DNA from: Phymatolithon calcareum | Lineage: Eukaryota; Rhodophyta; Florideophyceae; Hapalidiales | Direction: 5' to 3' | DNA: 64,000 nt | NCBI GenBank assembly: GCA_977006965.1 | Contig: OZ345374.1 | Location: forward strand, 1 to 64,000 | In this document: piece after piece, positions 42,654 to 55,130 of the stretch | Layout: every line of letters starts with the position of its first letter | Numbering within the stretch: the first letter of the stretch is position 1 | Notes under the pieces: model-generated | What the model saw: the letters and a program-made list of their open reading frames with translations, nothing else | What the model was told of the DNA's origin: nothing | Database searches by the model: none | Position numbers and translations under genes: made by a program

Positions 42654-45600
42654 CCGAAACTCGACTACAAACCGACGAAACTGCCATAAAGCTAGGCGAA
42701 ACTAATTATAGGTACAAAGTCCTTGCCAAAGGTTCAATTTGGCTTGGAAATCAATTTAGTACATGCTCCTCATGTCTTCGCTGTTCCTTCAGTAATTTGG
42801 AGGCTTTCCTAGGCAGCCTGACATTTATTTACACGAGATTCTTCGAGGAGCCTGGCCTTTCTGGAGGAAAAGAAATTTCATCGGAGAGAATTTATGTAGC
42901 AGGCCACTTTTCTTCAGTTCTCTTTGCCGTCGCCGCAGGCTCGAGCATTGTTCTCTCCTTCTCCTTTTTTGTCGAGCCGAATGCAGGGATATAATTCTTC
43001 CCGTTTCAATCAGCACTTCTTTTTTGCGTAGTAGTAGCTTTATGCGGTGCCTATTCATCAAGATTGCTCAGTCAATGAGGTTGGATTCGAAATATGAGTT
43101 GTTGCTGGTACACCACTCGAAAAGAACACAGAAAGTTCGTCCGATGCATTCTATGCAATGAAGAAGGCTGATTAACTTGTGCAACATGCAATGCATCCAG
43201 TGCGAAATTGGTTGCAATGATGATCCATTTATATTAACAGTACTGTGCGACTCAGATATTGGTAGAGTCTTACATTATCAGCCTGCGCTGAAAATTGGTA
43301 ATGATCGCCAGCTCTTTCTAATCTACAATCTTTGTAGGAGAATGCAGATCCTTGAATTTATATTCTGCCAAGCAATGAAGGTGTTTTTAAACAGTTCCAT
43401 GTGACAGTCTCGGGAGCCATGATTACGAATGATCTTCATTTTCAGGATCCTCAACTGCATTCCGACTAAATATAAACAGCCGAGGCTTCAATTTAACACT
43501 CCACGCTTATTGAATCACTATCACTATGAGCCTACGGGCGACGTCCGGCAGCAGACCTATCAAACCACAGCTTTTACTGTGCGTGTGCGAAACAAGAACA
43601 ACGCGATGTGCTCATAATATTCAGTGTCCCTTCTGCGAGGACATCAGCCAAACGGCTCAGGTACTGTAAAAAGATTCTATTGCCGGACTCTAACGTTCGA
43701 AGATTGGTCGCGTTCCTGTCTAAATCACACAAATACAAGCCTAGGAGCCCGGGAAAAAAGAAAGACAAAACCGAGGACAAAAAATACAGATTCAGACCGA
43801 ACATATAGTTTGGCTTATTGTGACCAGATAAAAAATGCAGACGGGTCTTGGGGAAGGTTTGTAGATGAAGAAAGTGGTCGACTTTTAGTTAAAGTTACCA
43901 ACGCATATAGCGGAAGGTTTGATCGGTTCCGGTTTACTGTACAGAAAGATGTGCTGAATCGTCGCACTTGTTTTCAAGAGAGCAGTCGTAGCTCTCAGGA
44001 TGCTGCAAGGAGGAAAGTGAAGAAAGCTGTCTATTTTGTCGACAGGAAGAGAACTCCGTATCTTCATTGGGTTGCAGCGCGTCAAAGGGCCCAGTGGATA
44101 GGTGGCTGGGGCCTGTCAGTGCCTATCGGGCCACGGTGACGACACTGGAGCCGAAGATTAAGGGTCGCTAAAATACACGGCTCGTGTCTTGGAGGCGACT
44201 ACGTATTCCCAGTTGAGATATAAAAAGCCAAATGCTTTTCTGGATGGGCCAAGTATTCACGTGTTAAGTGAATGTAAATAAGATATGAATATATATCTTC
44301 GATATTGTACCTATGCTGTCGAGATGGTTTACCTGGCTAGGCCCATAAAATCTCATTCACTTCACGCTCTATCAGATAATTCTGTCGTATCGGAGAAGCT
44401 AACAGAACGCTTATGCACCATTATGGCACAAACACTGTATCAAAACCAACATGTAAATGCTGCAATTCTAGGACTTAGAATCGCGGTGTACGCACTTTCA
44501 CCCGGTGGCAGTGAGACGTAAAGTATAGCAGTGCTTCTGTTGGTGTGCATTGCACTTATCACCAAATGCTTTACACCCAGAGATGCATATACGTATCCTG
44601 GTGGTAAGGTTTTCATGTGTTTCCTGCGAATTGCATTGTCCATCAACGCAGTACTTCGTTGATCATTCGTACTACTTTCACATTATCAAATCTGTCTACA
44701 GCAATATTCCAGTGCTGCGGAAAACGTTGAAATTTTTCTCTCCAGGAGCAAAACTAAACTTGCTCCCTTCCCTTCTCTCGAAGTGCTTCTCGCTGGATAA
44801 AATATCTTTTAAAAAGCTTTTGTTCTTAGAGCAGTGGAAAAAAAGCGGAAATTCGAGCACACTAACATATAAAAACATAGCTCCTCTCAATCATATATTC
44901 AATTGAAAAAGTCTTTAATTCTAGAATCTAGAAAGTTGGCATTGATTTTGATACGTCTTATCTTGAAGGAAGGAAAACATTTTATCCCTGTCCGTTCTTC
45001 CCCTGTACCGACCACTATCCCGACTCACATTACCAAACCACAGTGAAAAAACGCCCCAAACAGTAGTTTCATCTTTAAAAACCTTCCACAGTACGAAGTG
45101 CAACCGAAGCCAGGCGTTCGCGTCTCTGACCACGAAAAAAAATTATCCGAAAATTTTCCTCCTTTAAAAAGTCAGATTCAATAACCAAAAATGTTCTTGA
45201 CAAGATACCGTCCAGGACTATTCCCATAGCTCTATTCCCTATACCCACACCCGGAAACTGCATCGATAGTTATTCTTCTTTTCAGATTTTCTCTGTTATA
45301 TCTTTGCATACCTGCTGACAACGTGGCGCAAAAGATTCTCCTGTTCCCTTCTATCGTAAATCATCGTCTTCCTCTCTTCTGTTTTACACACCACGATTTG
45401 TGCCACCGCAAGACATAGATAGGGCTCACTGCAAATTTACCTTCTTTAGCAACCTCAATTGATAGAATATTGATTGCAGACTTGCGCTTGTGATTCTGGA
45501 GCAGGGGTCAGCAAAAAGATATAAATACTTCAAATCAAAAGCAGCACTTTATCAAATGGTACAACATGTGCTTAACAAGTTTAGAATTTTCAGATTCGCG

Positions 45601-46032
45601 AACCATCATCTTTGTGAAAATCAGGAAAAGCAGAGAATATGGGACGCATTGAAGATCCAATTTAGCCCCGTTTCAAGAAGCAAACACAATAATATAAGAA
45701 CCTTTCTGCATTTCATCCTAGATAAATTTGAAAAGTGCTGAGAGATAATTGCATATATTAATGAAACTTTTGGAAAGCCTCAGTGACGCTACTTCACGCG
45801 AGAGTAAATTGCAACCTCTCTTCGAGCTGGGATAGTTTTCGTCATGCGAATGAACTTAGAAAGTTACGTTTTCCGGACATTCTGAGGTGTACTGCACGAA
45901 AGCTGTAGATTATTACTTACTATATAGTTAAAGAGCCCTTTTTCGTACCGTTATAAAAATATGAAAAAACTTTTATCCAAATATTGAAATAGAAAAGAAA
46001 ATGGCAATGGCATCCAAAACTTCCAATCCTAT
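42654..46032. other. No gene recognised
   Basis: The longest frame, 43624-44139 on the plus strand, has a region GSWGRFVDEESGRLLVKVT and QKDVLNRRTCFQESSRSS but no known family; I would not call it a gene without further support. The remainder is AT-rich and featureless. Confidence 0.35.
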
Positions 46033-46500
46033 TCATCTCGGCAGGCCAATGGTGTAGCGCCAAGTGCATTCAAAAGCAATGACCATAACCCTATTCCCTA
46101 CGTATTCTACGAACCTAGTCGATGGCGCGACGACCTTCCGCACACACCGTGCCAACCTCGAGCACCGTCGAATGCACTTCGACACATTCACTTCCAGCCC
46201 CTCACCGGCGCGGACAGGGTCGTCGTCCATGGCGCCATCCGCGATGGCCTCGCGGGCCGCGTATAAACTGCGCGGCTGCTTCAACAGCCGGCGTCGCGGT
46301 ATAATGACGGCCAGATAATCGCCGATGCGAACGAGAATCGCTTCTGTTGAGCGGAATGCGGCTGGTCGAAATTGGTACAACGGCCGGCGACTAATGCGGT
46401 GTTGCGAACACCGCCGCGAAGATTGACGTCTCGGAAGTCGACGGTTGATGAGTCGAAGAAATTTTCCTAGAATCTTGCTAATGTCGAACGGGTCGATCAT
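46033..46500 (-). pseudogene. PIF/Harbinger-like transposase N-terminal fragment (tentative)
   Basis: The frame shows FRSTEAILVRIGDYLAVIIP and REAIADGAMDDDPVRAGEGL followed by EVNVSKCIRRCSRLARCV. The succession of a domain start like FRxSxxxxxxLxxxIxxxL, an arginine/proline bend, and VSxSxxxRxxxxVxxxI is the usual lead-in of PIF/Harbinger transposases. The catalytic triad is not present, and the composition is more GC-rich than the flanks. The match is by general pattern and could be wrong. Confidence 0.35.
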
Positions 46501-47042
46501 CTACTGCTGAGGATGAGGAAATCGCATCGTAACCCCAAGAATCAGTGTGCTTTGGAGGTACTTCTGACGGTCAGAAGCCCTGACCAGTCGTATCACGTCA
46601 ACCGGTTGAGCTCACTGAGAACGATATGGTACTATGATATTACAAAATTTCCGTGGATTGCATGTTTTCAAAGCGAGTGCTGAGAACTTTTGCGGAATCC
46701 ACAAATGTTGTCGAGCATTTCATTGGTACGCCAGCGGTTGCCGCGGACAGCGTATCTTTATTTGTTTGAAAAACTTCACTGTATTGTCCGGAGACTCTGC
46801 CGCAAGCTGCATTGCGGCACTGTTCTCCTATCTTAACTCCAAATATGCCTTCACGGCGCAAGAATTTAAATAGTTTAACCGCGAACAATTTCGAAAATTG
46901 GCACTGTATATACACTCGTCGATCTCTGGTATCATCGATCTTTTCCAGCAAACCAGACTGTTGCGTTGAGGAAAAAGCCAACTCTCTTCCGCGCACCACT
47001 ATGCTGAACTCTTCAGTGCCTTAATCCTCATCGTTCTACTCA

Positions 47043-47468
47043 TTGACCACCCAAACCGAGGAGGAACGCATGTGTTGCTTAGCCGCAGGGTTTTCCATGG
47101 TCGAGCGCGTTCACTCGAACGGCAGTCGCCTTTCTCTACGCATGGCGGCCAGAATTCTCGGTCTATCAGAGTCCACCGTGCACCGATACGTGCAAGCCAA
47201 CAGTGGTATCGAAACTTCAAGACGTCGCCCGGATGTTCAAAGCGCAGTCGTACGGCGCCGCCAGAATGGTGTGCCATCCCATATCTGCTTTCCACGGACG
47301 TGTACGCATCTAATGTTAAGGTTTTTTTTCGGGCGCCTGCTTTCTCGCTTGACCTTTCAACGCCTCACCCATGGTCAATTCTCGAATGTTTTTGTTGTGA
47401 AGAAAGTCTGTTCGGTCACTCCAAGAGATCCAGAGCTTTCTTCCGCAGTGTTCACGTACACGAGGTAA
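47043..47468 (+). pseudogene. Helix-turn-helix fragment, probably transposase-derived
   Basis: The N-terminal ~60 residues contain LSLRMAARILGLSESTVHRY, a clear helix-turn-helix of the kind found at the start of many eukaryotic Tc1/pogo/PIF-related transposases. After about residue 80 the frame loses protein-like character, and overlapping frames in this GC-rich stretch (47.0-47.75 kb) show nothing more. I infer a decayed DNA-binding domain of a transposase; a cellular DNA-binding protein is possible. Confidence 0.4.
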
Positions 47469-50400
47469 AAAGTTTTGTCGGGTGACCCTGTTTGCCTGTC
47501 TGCTTGCCTGAAACCGCTTCCCGAACCGCCCGCGCTCCCGACATACGTTCAGAGACTTATCTCCCGACGTCACGCTGGGCGTCGCACTCCAGTCTCCGGT
47601 AAAGGTCACACTCGAGTGACTGTCAGCCTTGCGCGCGCACAGAGACGACAGTCTGCGCAGCGGAGACACCGAATTCACGCCCTCTCCCCGAAGCACGACC
47701 ACAGCCACGACGCCGGCTCCCCATTAGGTGGATTTGCTGTCACGTCGTCGCCGTGAGCGCACAATCTGCCAACACACTTTACACAGCCGCGAATCAGGTT
47801 ATTAGAAATATAACGTTTCAGTGCGACATGCAGGAAATAGACTAACCGGCTACGGTGGAGTTGGACAGTGTTCCAGTGCCGCAGTACTTGCTCGAGTTCT
47901 GCTGCGGAGCAGAGGATTGTTCGTTTCTCCGCGGCAGCCGTGCAACGTTGGCAGGCATATGTCAGAAGTAGGTGGTGGTATATAATTACGCGCCGCAATG
48001 GCGGCTGCTCTAGAAGGCAGCGAGAAAGACGTGTGTAAAATGCTGCACGAGGCGTTACGGTCCGGATCGACGATTGCAGAAATCTCAGAAGGTTTCTCAA
48101 CCTTTTGACTTCAACAATTCTCTTTTTCTATTCGTTATCAGATTCCCAAAATCTATGTTTCCTTTCCGAATCTATTTTTCTTCTCTTCACAACACCAGTT
48201 TTTGGTTTGACCCTCTGAAGGTTCTAGATATGTCCCTTAACTCTTATTGACGATTTGTTCTCTTTTGCTTGAATATTTCTGGAAAAATAAGAAATTTGAA
48301 CCTCATATGCTCATAAATGAAGTGTTTTCTGCTGCAATACCTCTGAACTAAACTATTAGCAGAAAACTGCTAACCTAGACATCTTGTAACCATCCATGAG
48401 CGCGACGGAAGCATATCGCACGCTCTTAGTTCATGAGCACGTCACGTGTAATAGTTCCTACCGGAGCTTTTAGATATTTTGCACAAATTTTCGACATCGG
48501 TAAATACGTTTTACCTATATTCGCTCTCTAAAATTGCCATACCACACCCCATTGCTTGGTACACGCATCATGTCATGATAAGCCCCTTGTAGCCATTGAA
48601 TTTGCTTGAATTCGAAAAATTCAGAGACAGGATGTAAAATGATCACTTTTTGCATCTTAAAGTTACAAAGATCTAACGAATTTCTCTGAACACGGATCTG
48701 CCTCTTCGTCCCACTGTGAGATTTTCCTTCCGAAAAGGTATAGACAGAACTAGAGTTTCTGTGAACAACAGTCACCTTTGACGTTCTGAGATTGTAGAAC
48801 CAGACTGGCACATATCCGGAGACCACGGAAAGTTATTTCTCATTATATCTGATAATAATCTCTTTGCGTTCAATAATAACCGTAAACTGCAGCTTTACAA
48901 ACTTGGGGCTATTCCCGCTCCTGGCGCCAAACAATCTCTCAGACTGTCAATTTGCTAAGTGGAATTGTTCGAAAAAAGATTATTTACGGAAAAAAGAAAA
49001 AAGGTTTTGTCGCTGGCACTGCAATTTGACAAAAACATTTCTTCCCACATATTCTGAGAGCCTTTGAAGGAGGAAAAGCGAGCAGCAAGGGACTGCAAAA
49101 TATCGCTGTACCTTCTACTCCCGATCTTGAGCAGCACTTCTCCGTTTTTGTATACAAATGAAAAAGATGAATAATTCTTCGTCTTCTCCCTATAAACAGA
49201 TGTTCACAATTTACACTTTCGCAAACCGACTCTAATCGGTGATATCCGGTAAAACGCAGGCGAAATCCGGGAGAAAAATCTTTTATAAATGTCTCCGTCA
49301 GAAGCTGTCTAAGTTATCCTGGTAGTTGCTAGTGCATAGACCGGGGGAGAAGCTCTCGTACGAGCTGGTCTTCTAAGATGAATCTCCATTGTAGTGTAAT
49401 TTTTCCTCTGTCGCGTCTTTCCAACGTCACATGTTCAATATAAACTTCACTTGAAGTGAACTGTGGGCACAGATCTCCTAGAAAAATAAGTAACTACAAG
49501 ATAGAATATTCGAACATGACAAGTGCAATACAGGTGGAAGCATATCTCCTGTAGCATGACTCTCGTGAGATTGAAATGCGCCCCCATTTCCGGTAATTAT
49601 TGTAAAAAGCAAATGCGTGTTTGCCCTTAGAGCGAATGAGTTGAAAAGAGATAAAAGTTTTAAGAGTGCACTGTAGCCCTCAGTGAGCTACGTCAACGAC
49701 GGAGACGATAAGCGGGGAGTGAAGTGAACGTCTTTCGCCGTGTGATAGGACTTTGAACAGAGATTCTATGCAAGAGTATTAGACCAAACCGACGTACCAT
49801 TTTCCGACACATCCGGAAATCACCACCCATTACGATACAGGATCACATTTCCCCATCAGGGTTAAGTAAACCAGAAACAACGAGTATGATGATCATGTTT
49901 TCTTACTGCCCGGCCTCCTACAAGTGGTGAGCAGATAGTGCTATTTTATACTGTTTCGGAACAATCTCGTGGATACACTAGCCATTATTTGAACGTTTCT
50001 GAAGAATTATGATACAGAATATTGACACCCTTCAAAGACCTGTGGTAGAAGTCATAACATAAACATGTCTAAATATTGTACCGCCTTAGCATGAATGCTA
50101 AATCTTATAAATAGTTTGTGATGCACATTCCCGCAAGTCACCGCGAGTCGGAGTCGCACGGCTCATAAAATGTGCTGGAAACGGTATTATTTGGCTATTT
50201 CATACATCAAAGCACAAAGTAAACGGAATTTTATTGCTACCAATATTGTGTTCAGAATTGTTCTACTCGCATATGGGGAAGTTAATATGATACGATCAAG
50301 GTCTCTTCAACAATTAGTAATCGTTTTTCATACAAAGACTCGCAACGGCTCTTTTGTGGGCCACTTGAGAGTCACAGACTCTCGAAGGAGGCGTCTCGGA

Positions 50401-51118
50401 GGCGCAGAAGTCGAGGCGTTGTTTAAGTCTACAAACAACCCATCTCAGTCGAAGCAACAATCCAATCGTATGAGGTTAGTTTCAACACAGGCAAAGGTAT
50501 TGTCCGTCAGCATTGCTGTACCACATAACTGCTCTCGATACGCATGGTCTATGGATTTAAAAAATGATTCGAGTGCCTAACGGGAAAAAACGTAAGTATT
50601 CATTCGTTGAGCCTGGTTAAACAGTTAGTTTATCGAACAATTTTAGGCGCCCTCGTAGGGCATTTACCTCAATCAACGAGAAGAAATCACTACGCAAAAG
50701 ATGCTCCCCGTGCGATATAACCGTTGCGTGTTCTATCTAACGTATGGTTTTGGCAGGAAAAAGTTTTATAGACACCACATTGCAATTTAACATTTTTTGT
50801 AAGAATAAGAGATTTCGTGAAAGGTTGACATACCGAATATATACTCAAATTCTAGTCTCATCACGTGAAATTCCATTCTGGGCTTATATAACCGTTAAAC
50901 TGCTCCTCGTTAGACGGATAGTTCAATTGGCTAATCTGAAGGTAAATATACAATTTTCATCTATGTGATTAGGTGCATCATCATCAAGGTGATGCACCGA
51001 ATCTTTCCAATGTGTATTCGACAGTTGCCGGATGTATATGCGGGAAATGCTGTTCTCATATCTCTCGCAGATGAATCTTCTGAGAAGTATACGCAGTCAA
51101 GAGACATACCTTCTTCTG
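47469..51118. other. No gene recognised
   Basis: GC-rich until about 48000, AT-rich afterwards. A plus-strand frame at 50170-50580 (FVGHLRVTDSRRRRLGGAEV) has no known family. I see no repeats of note here. Confidence 0.35.
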
Positions 51119-51530
51119 CTAGTCCGTTTCAGATTCGAACAGTTTGTACAGCTCCCGAAGAATTAGTCGGACTAATTCAGCCTCGGCAGTCTTATAAATG
51201 ACCTTCTTGCTGCTGACATCTCGCTTTTCGGCCCTGAACTTGAGCGGAAGTTTCGATGCATCCACGAACATAGAAGGAAAAAACGATGGATCCGGAGCCT
51301 TGAAATGTTTCCACTCCGGTCCTCTCACATATCTTGGCCAAAGATGCCGATTCCGCAGGCTTTTTACTCTTCCGTCGTGGAACTCTGTGTTGAGCAGAAC
51401 AGCTAGGTCCTCGTCCAGTCTGAACTGTTGAGTAAGCATGTGCGCACGCGCTCGAACATCTTTGACACGTCTTTCGAACGTGGATCGAGTGAGTTGTGAG
51501 AACGTACTTATATCTATCAGGAAATAATCT
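51119..51530 (-). CDS. Hypothetical coding exon, unknown function
   Basis: The frame is open on the minus strand from about 51530 and reads LTRSTFERRVKDVRARAHML, then QFRLDEDLAVLLNTEFHDGR, LWPRYVRGPEWKHFKAPDPS and AEAELVRLILRELYKLFESE before its stop. The charged helices and absence of low complexity look like genuine protein. There is no Met upstream of 51439 before a stop, so this may be an internal or last exon. I recognise no family. Further minus-strand frames up to 53.65 kb may belong to the same gene. Confidence 0.3.
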
Positions 51531-54500
51531 TACTTGGCCAAACAGGAGTGCGGAAGTAACTGGCAATGGTCTCCAACACGGATCAAATGACACTGGCAAA
51601 AGTCATATTTATGGAAGTATGAGGCCATGATGGAATAATGTTGTTCTATCATGTCAAATTGCGCTGCCTCATCAATTATCAGAACATCGAACGTTCTGCG
51701 ACGTTGGCGAAATCTCTGCTGGCAAGCATCGAAGTCGTGGAAAGACAGCTACACATTCTCGCGCCATCACCCTCTGTGCCAGAATATGTCCATATATCTT
51801 CCTCACAGGCCTCTTTTTCCACAAAGTCTGACTTACCTTCTCATACCGTGGCTCTTTTCTATATAGATTGAGCAGCTTCAACGCCATCGTTTCGGAACAT
51901 CGTTTTAGAAGTAAGCCGAGCATATAGCAGCTTCAAACGTCCTCCGTTAATATCGTCGTACTTCCAGTTAGAACCTTTGTTGAAATTTTCGCTTACGCTC
52001 TGGTGAGAAGGCGGAGCGAGAAGAATGCCCGACGATCCGTGATCTCCTGTGTCACCTGAATATCCCCATATGTTGTCTTTTCATGTATTTAATTTGAGCA
52101 CAATTAGTGTTCCCTTTGTACTGTGATGAAGGAAAGTTCCGAGATGGCCTGTAGTATAGAACTTCCCTGTTCCCGGTTGTTCTTGAAGGAGAGTCAGCAA
52201 TGATGACCACTTTTTTCTCGACCGATATTTCCGATCGCGTCCTCCAAAGATTCAAATGGACCGTCGCTAATCTCACTTTCCAGGAACTTTGTTTTAAGAT
52301 AGCCCATAGACCCCTTATCAGGCACCAATTTGTCATCTTCAGTGTTGTCTTTCGATTTCTTGTCAAGGAAAATCTTCTGAAGTCTCTCGGGTAGATATTC
52401 CATCTAGTTAGACTCATCATCCATTCTTGATAGCAGAATGAACTTTGAATAAGAGTTACTCAAGTTCAGGACAAGGACAAGGATCAAATTACCGACAGCT
52501 CCTCTCGACTTCGCTGTTCCTACCTCAACTATGACGCTGCAGATTCTTTGATCCACCATAATATTGATAGTTCGCGCTGTAACCTTATTGTGATCATCAA
52601 TGTCATCATGTAGGGATCCAAATTTACGAATAAAGAAAAGAACTGTGTTAGTCTTTCGGCTTTGTGTCTCACTGTTGTTGCCATTCCTCCAATATACAGC
52701 CATGCAAAGTCTGTGCATGCTAAAACTTTGATAAAGACTCTTCTCCATAGTCTCCATAAGCAGTACTCCCCCGTCACATGATGTCACGGCAAACGTCTCA
52801 AATTAGTGCAATTAATCACATAGTCGTCTCTCCCCTCGGCGAATCAGAATACATTCCACTCGATATTCTGATTTGTGGATGCTGTCTCCTTGAAGATTTT
52901 GTCCTTAAGCATGAAGCGCATGTGGCGCACATATGTTAATTCGTTGCCAACCGAAAGAAAATCCTGCAGTTTTCCTGTTCGTCTGTTTCCTGTATCGTGC
53001 AATGATTTTCTCACTAAGCTTGTTCAAGAGAGGAATCACAGCGGAGAGAAATTTATTTTCATGTCTTGAGAAGTCTTCACGTTCTCGACACGAATTTTAA
53101 TTTCCATCTTGGATTGGACACAGAGTGCCATTTCTCGAATTGAGAATGTTTACCATTTCGTCCCGTCGACCATGACAATTTCAAGACCTTTCTTCTTCAA
53201 CTCATCGATCTCTGTCTTCTTGCCTAATTAAAAAAGCAATTGACCAATTGTGTTGCGAAAATTGTCCAGCCGTCCTTCAAGAAACGTCTGTTGAAGAAGA
53301 TTGCCTCTTCTTCGAACTTCGATGTCCTAATGTTCTAGTCCAGAGTTTCCATAAGATTCTTGACGACAGGTGCAATAGATTCGAAAGAATTTTCATTTGC
53401 ATGATCGTGAAATTGGCCCATTACGGTTGCAAAATGTCGAACTTTAGAACATATTCTCGAGTCGAATAACCAAGCCCTTCGTACTTTCGATGAAGGAAGC
53501 GTCGCTCTTTAAATGCTTCGCGTGAATTTTCTCCAGAACCCTGAGCCGAGGCAAGCTCAATTGAAAAGTATTCAGGATACCGCCACATTTTGGTTTATCG
53601 CTTTTCTTGAGCACATAAATAATAGCTTTCAAGAACCTGCATCGCATTTGGGTACTGCACTAGGCTCTTAATTTTTGAAAATCGTTTTAGTGAATACTTA
53701 TGAAAATCAACACTTCCCTCGATAAGAGCTTTGTTAAGAGTGGAAAGCCACAGCTCTGCCTGCCCTTTTCTTCAAGTTGTCTTCTCTCTCTTCATCGGTC
53801 TCGACAGTATCTCGGGCACGGTAGCGTAAGACGTATTTACTTCAAGACAAAGCTTTCTGTTAGACGATACATTCACAGGTTGACAAGAGGAAGAGACGTG
53901 GACACTCAACAGTGCACAATGAACGTAATATTTCGTAGTGGCAATGATTAAATTTGTTGGTGTTGGCGCTAGACTCATTGCGTCAAAATAGCTGGTGGAA
54001 GGCTGGACGGGCCGGGCCATATGGGCTGGAAAACAATTCGTCTGCCGCAAAGTAGTTATTTAGATTTTCATTAGCATGTAGTTCAAATTTGTGTTCTGGT
54101 CGCTGTTGCCCTCCCCGTTAACGCTGTTGTAATTAACTTTCAACTTTTTTCCTCTCTAAATCATGTACGGGATGTTTGTAAGCAGGCTGTTGTGTCGTAT
54201 TCTGTGGTCAATGCTCGCCGTATGGCTTTCACCTATTTGATGTCCGCAAACATCAATTCGTCGCGAGACTCGTGAGATTCGTCTACGCTTCGTGATATCA
54301 ATGGCCCGTCTTTCCGAACGGGGTTCTCGTCCTCGTACCTTCAGTATGTGCGGTACAGTACGACGCCAAGTGGAATGTTACGTTTTTGAGGAGAACAATA
54401 GGGACTGGAGGAGACGCCGCGTTATCGTCGATATCCAGATGGCCTGTGTGAGTCTGTTTCGCATTCGGAGGCTTAGTCACATGGTGAGAAATCTGCTGGC

Positions 54501-54580
54501 ATCCAATGCGGCGCTCTGTAGCGTATGCGCTAGCAATGTTTGCAGTTCATGGTGCTAGTGCGCAGTAGTATGTTTGAAAT
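51531..54580. other. Scattered minus-strand frames, possibly a decayed or intron-containing gene
   Basis: Short minus-strand frames at 51672-51923, 52052-52420, 52404-52787 and 53444-53647 contain plausible protein stretches (KLVPDKGSMGYLKTKF, FIRKFGSLHDDIDDHNKVT, GGILNTFQLSLPRLRVLEKI). None has a recognisable domain and I could not define splice sites, so I leave the whole as unresolved. Confidence 0.25.
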
Positions 54581-55130
54581 CTAATATTTCTGGCCTCTAG
54601 AAATATCCGTGACTTCAGAATGAATCTGCACTTTTGACTGGATGAAGAGCTTCACCTGAATAGTAAAGGGGAGCCTGTGCCTGTAGCTCTGTACCTTGCT
54701 CTGTCGTGTCCACAACAGAGGCATTTTAGTCGACGTGCCGTATTGAGCAGGAAAAGAGAAGGCACATGTCTGGGTAGGTGAGATAGTCCTTTTTTCTGTG
54801 GTACACTCTCCGAGTCGTTCCACCAGGAGCCCGTGCACATGAGCAAGTCCCTCGGCGAAGATGTTGTCAAGCATTTCGTATGAAAATGGAAGCAGTGAGG
54901 GGGGCTTGCATCGAAGAATGCAGAATACGTTAGCGTGCCTACTAAAGTATCGTTGCAGGCGGTAACCAACCTGGGATGGCGTATCATTGTAAAAATACAA
55001 TAACGTTTCAAATTCCTTGGATCGTGAGTCAAGACTGGCGGCTTCGATTGCGACATAACACAAAGAACTTCTAGCAATCCGTTTCTTTGCAGTCTCATCA
55101 AAGGGAAAAGCGAAGCTGGCGCAAGTAGTC
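54581..55130 (-). CDS. Hypothetical coding region, unknown function
   Basis: The minus-strand frame is open from about 55125 (after a TGA at ~55135) and reads FAFPFDETAKKRIARSSLCY, VAIEAASLDSRSKEFETLLY, GYRLQRYFSRHANVFCIL and EMLDNIFAEGLAHVHGLLVE. Composition is protein-like with alternating helices, unlike the overlapping frame on the same strand. I recognise no family. The first Met is at 55063, but the upstream codons look like part of the same protein, so the true start is uncertain. Confidence 0.3.

Noticed and set aside
47072-47756. Overlapping frames in the GC-rich 47 kb region
   Set aside because: High GC lowers stop frequency in all frames; only the helix-turn-helix frame has recognisable content.
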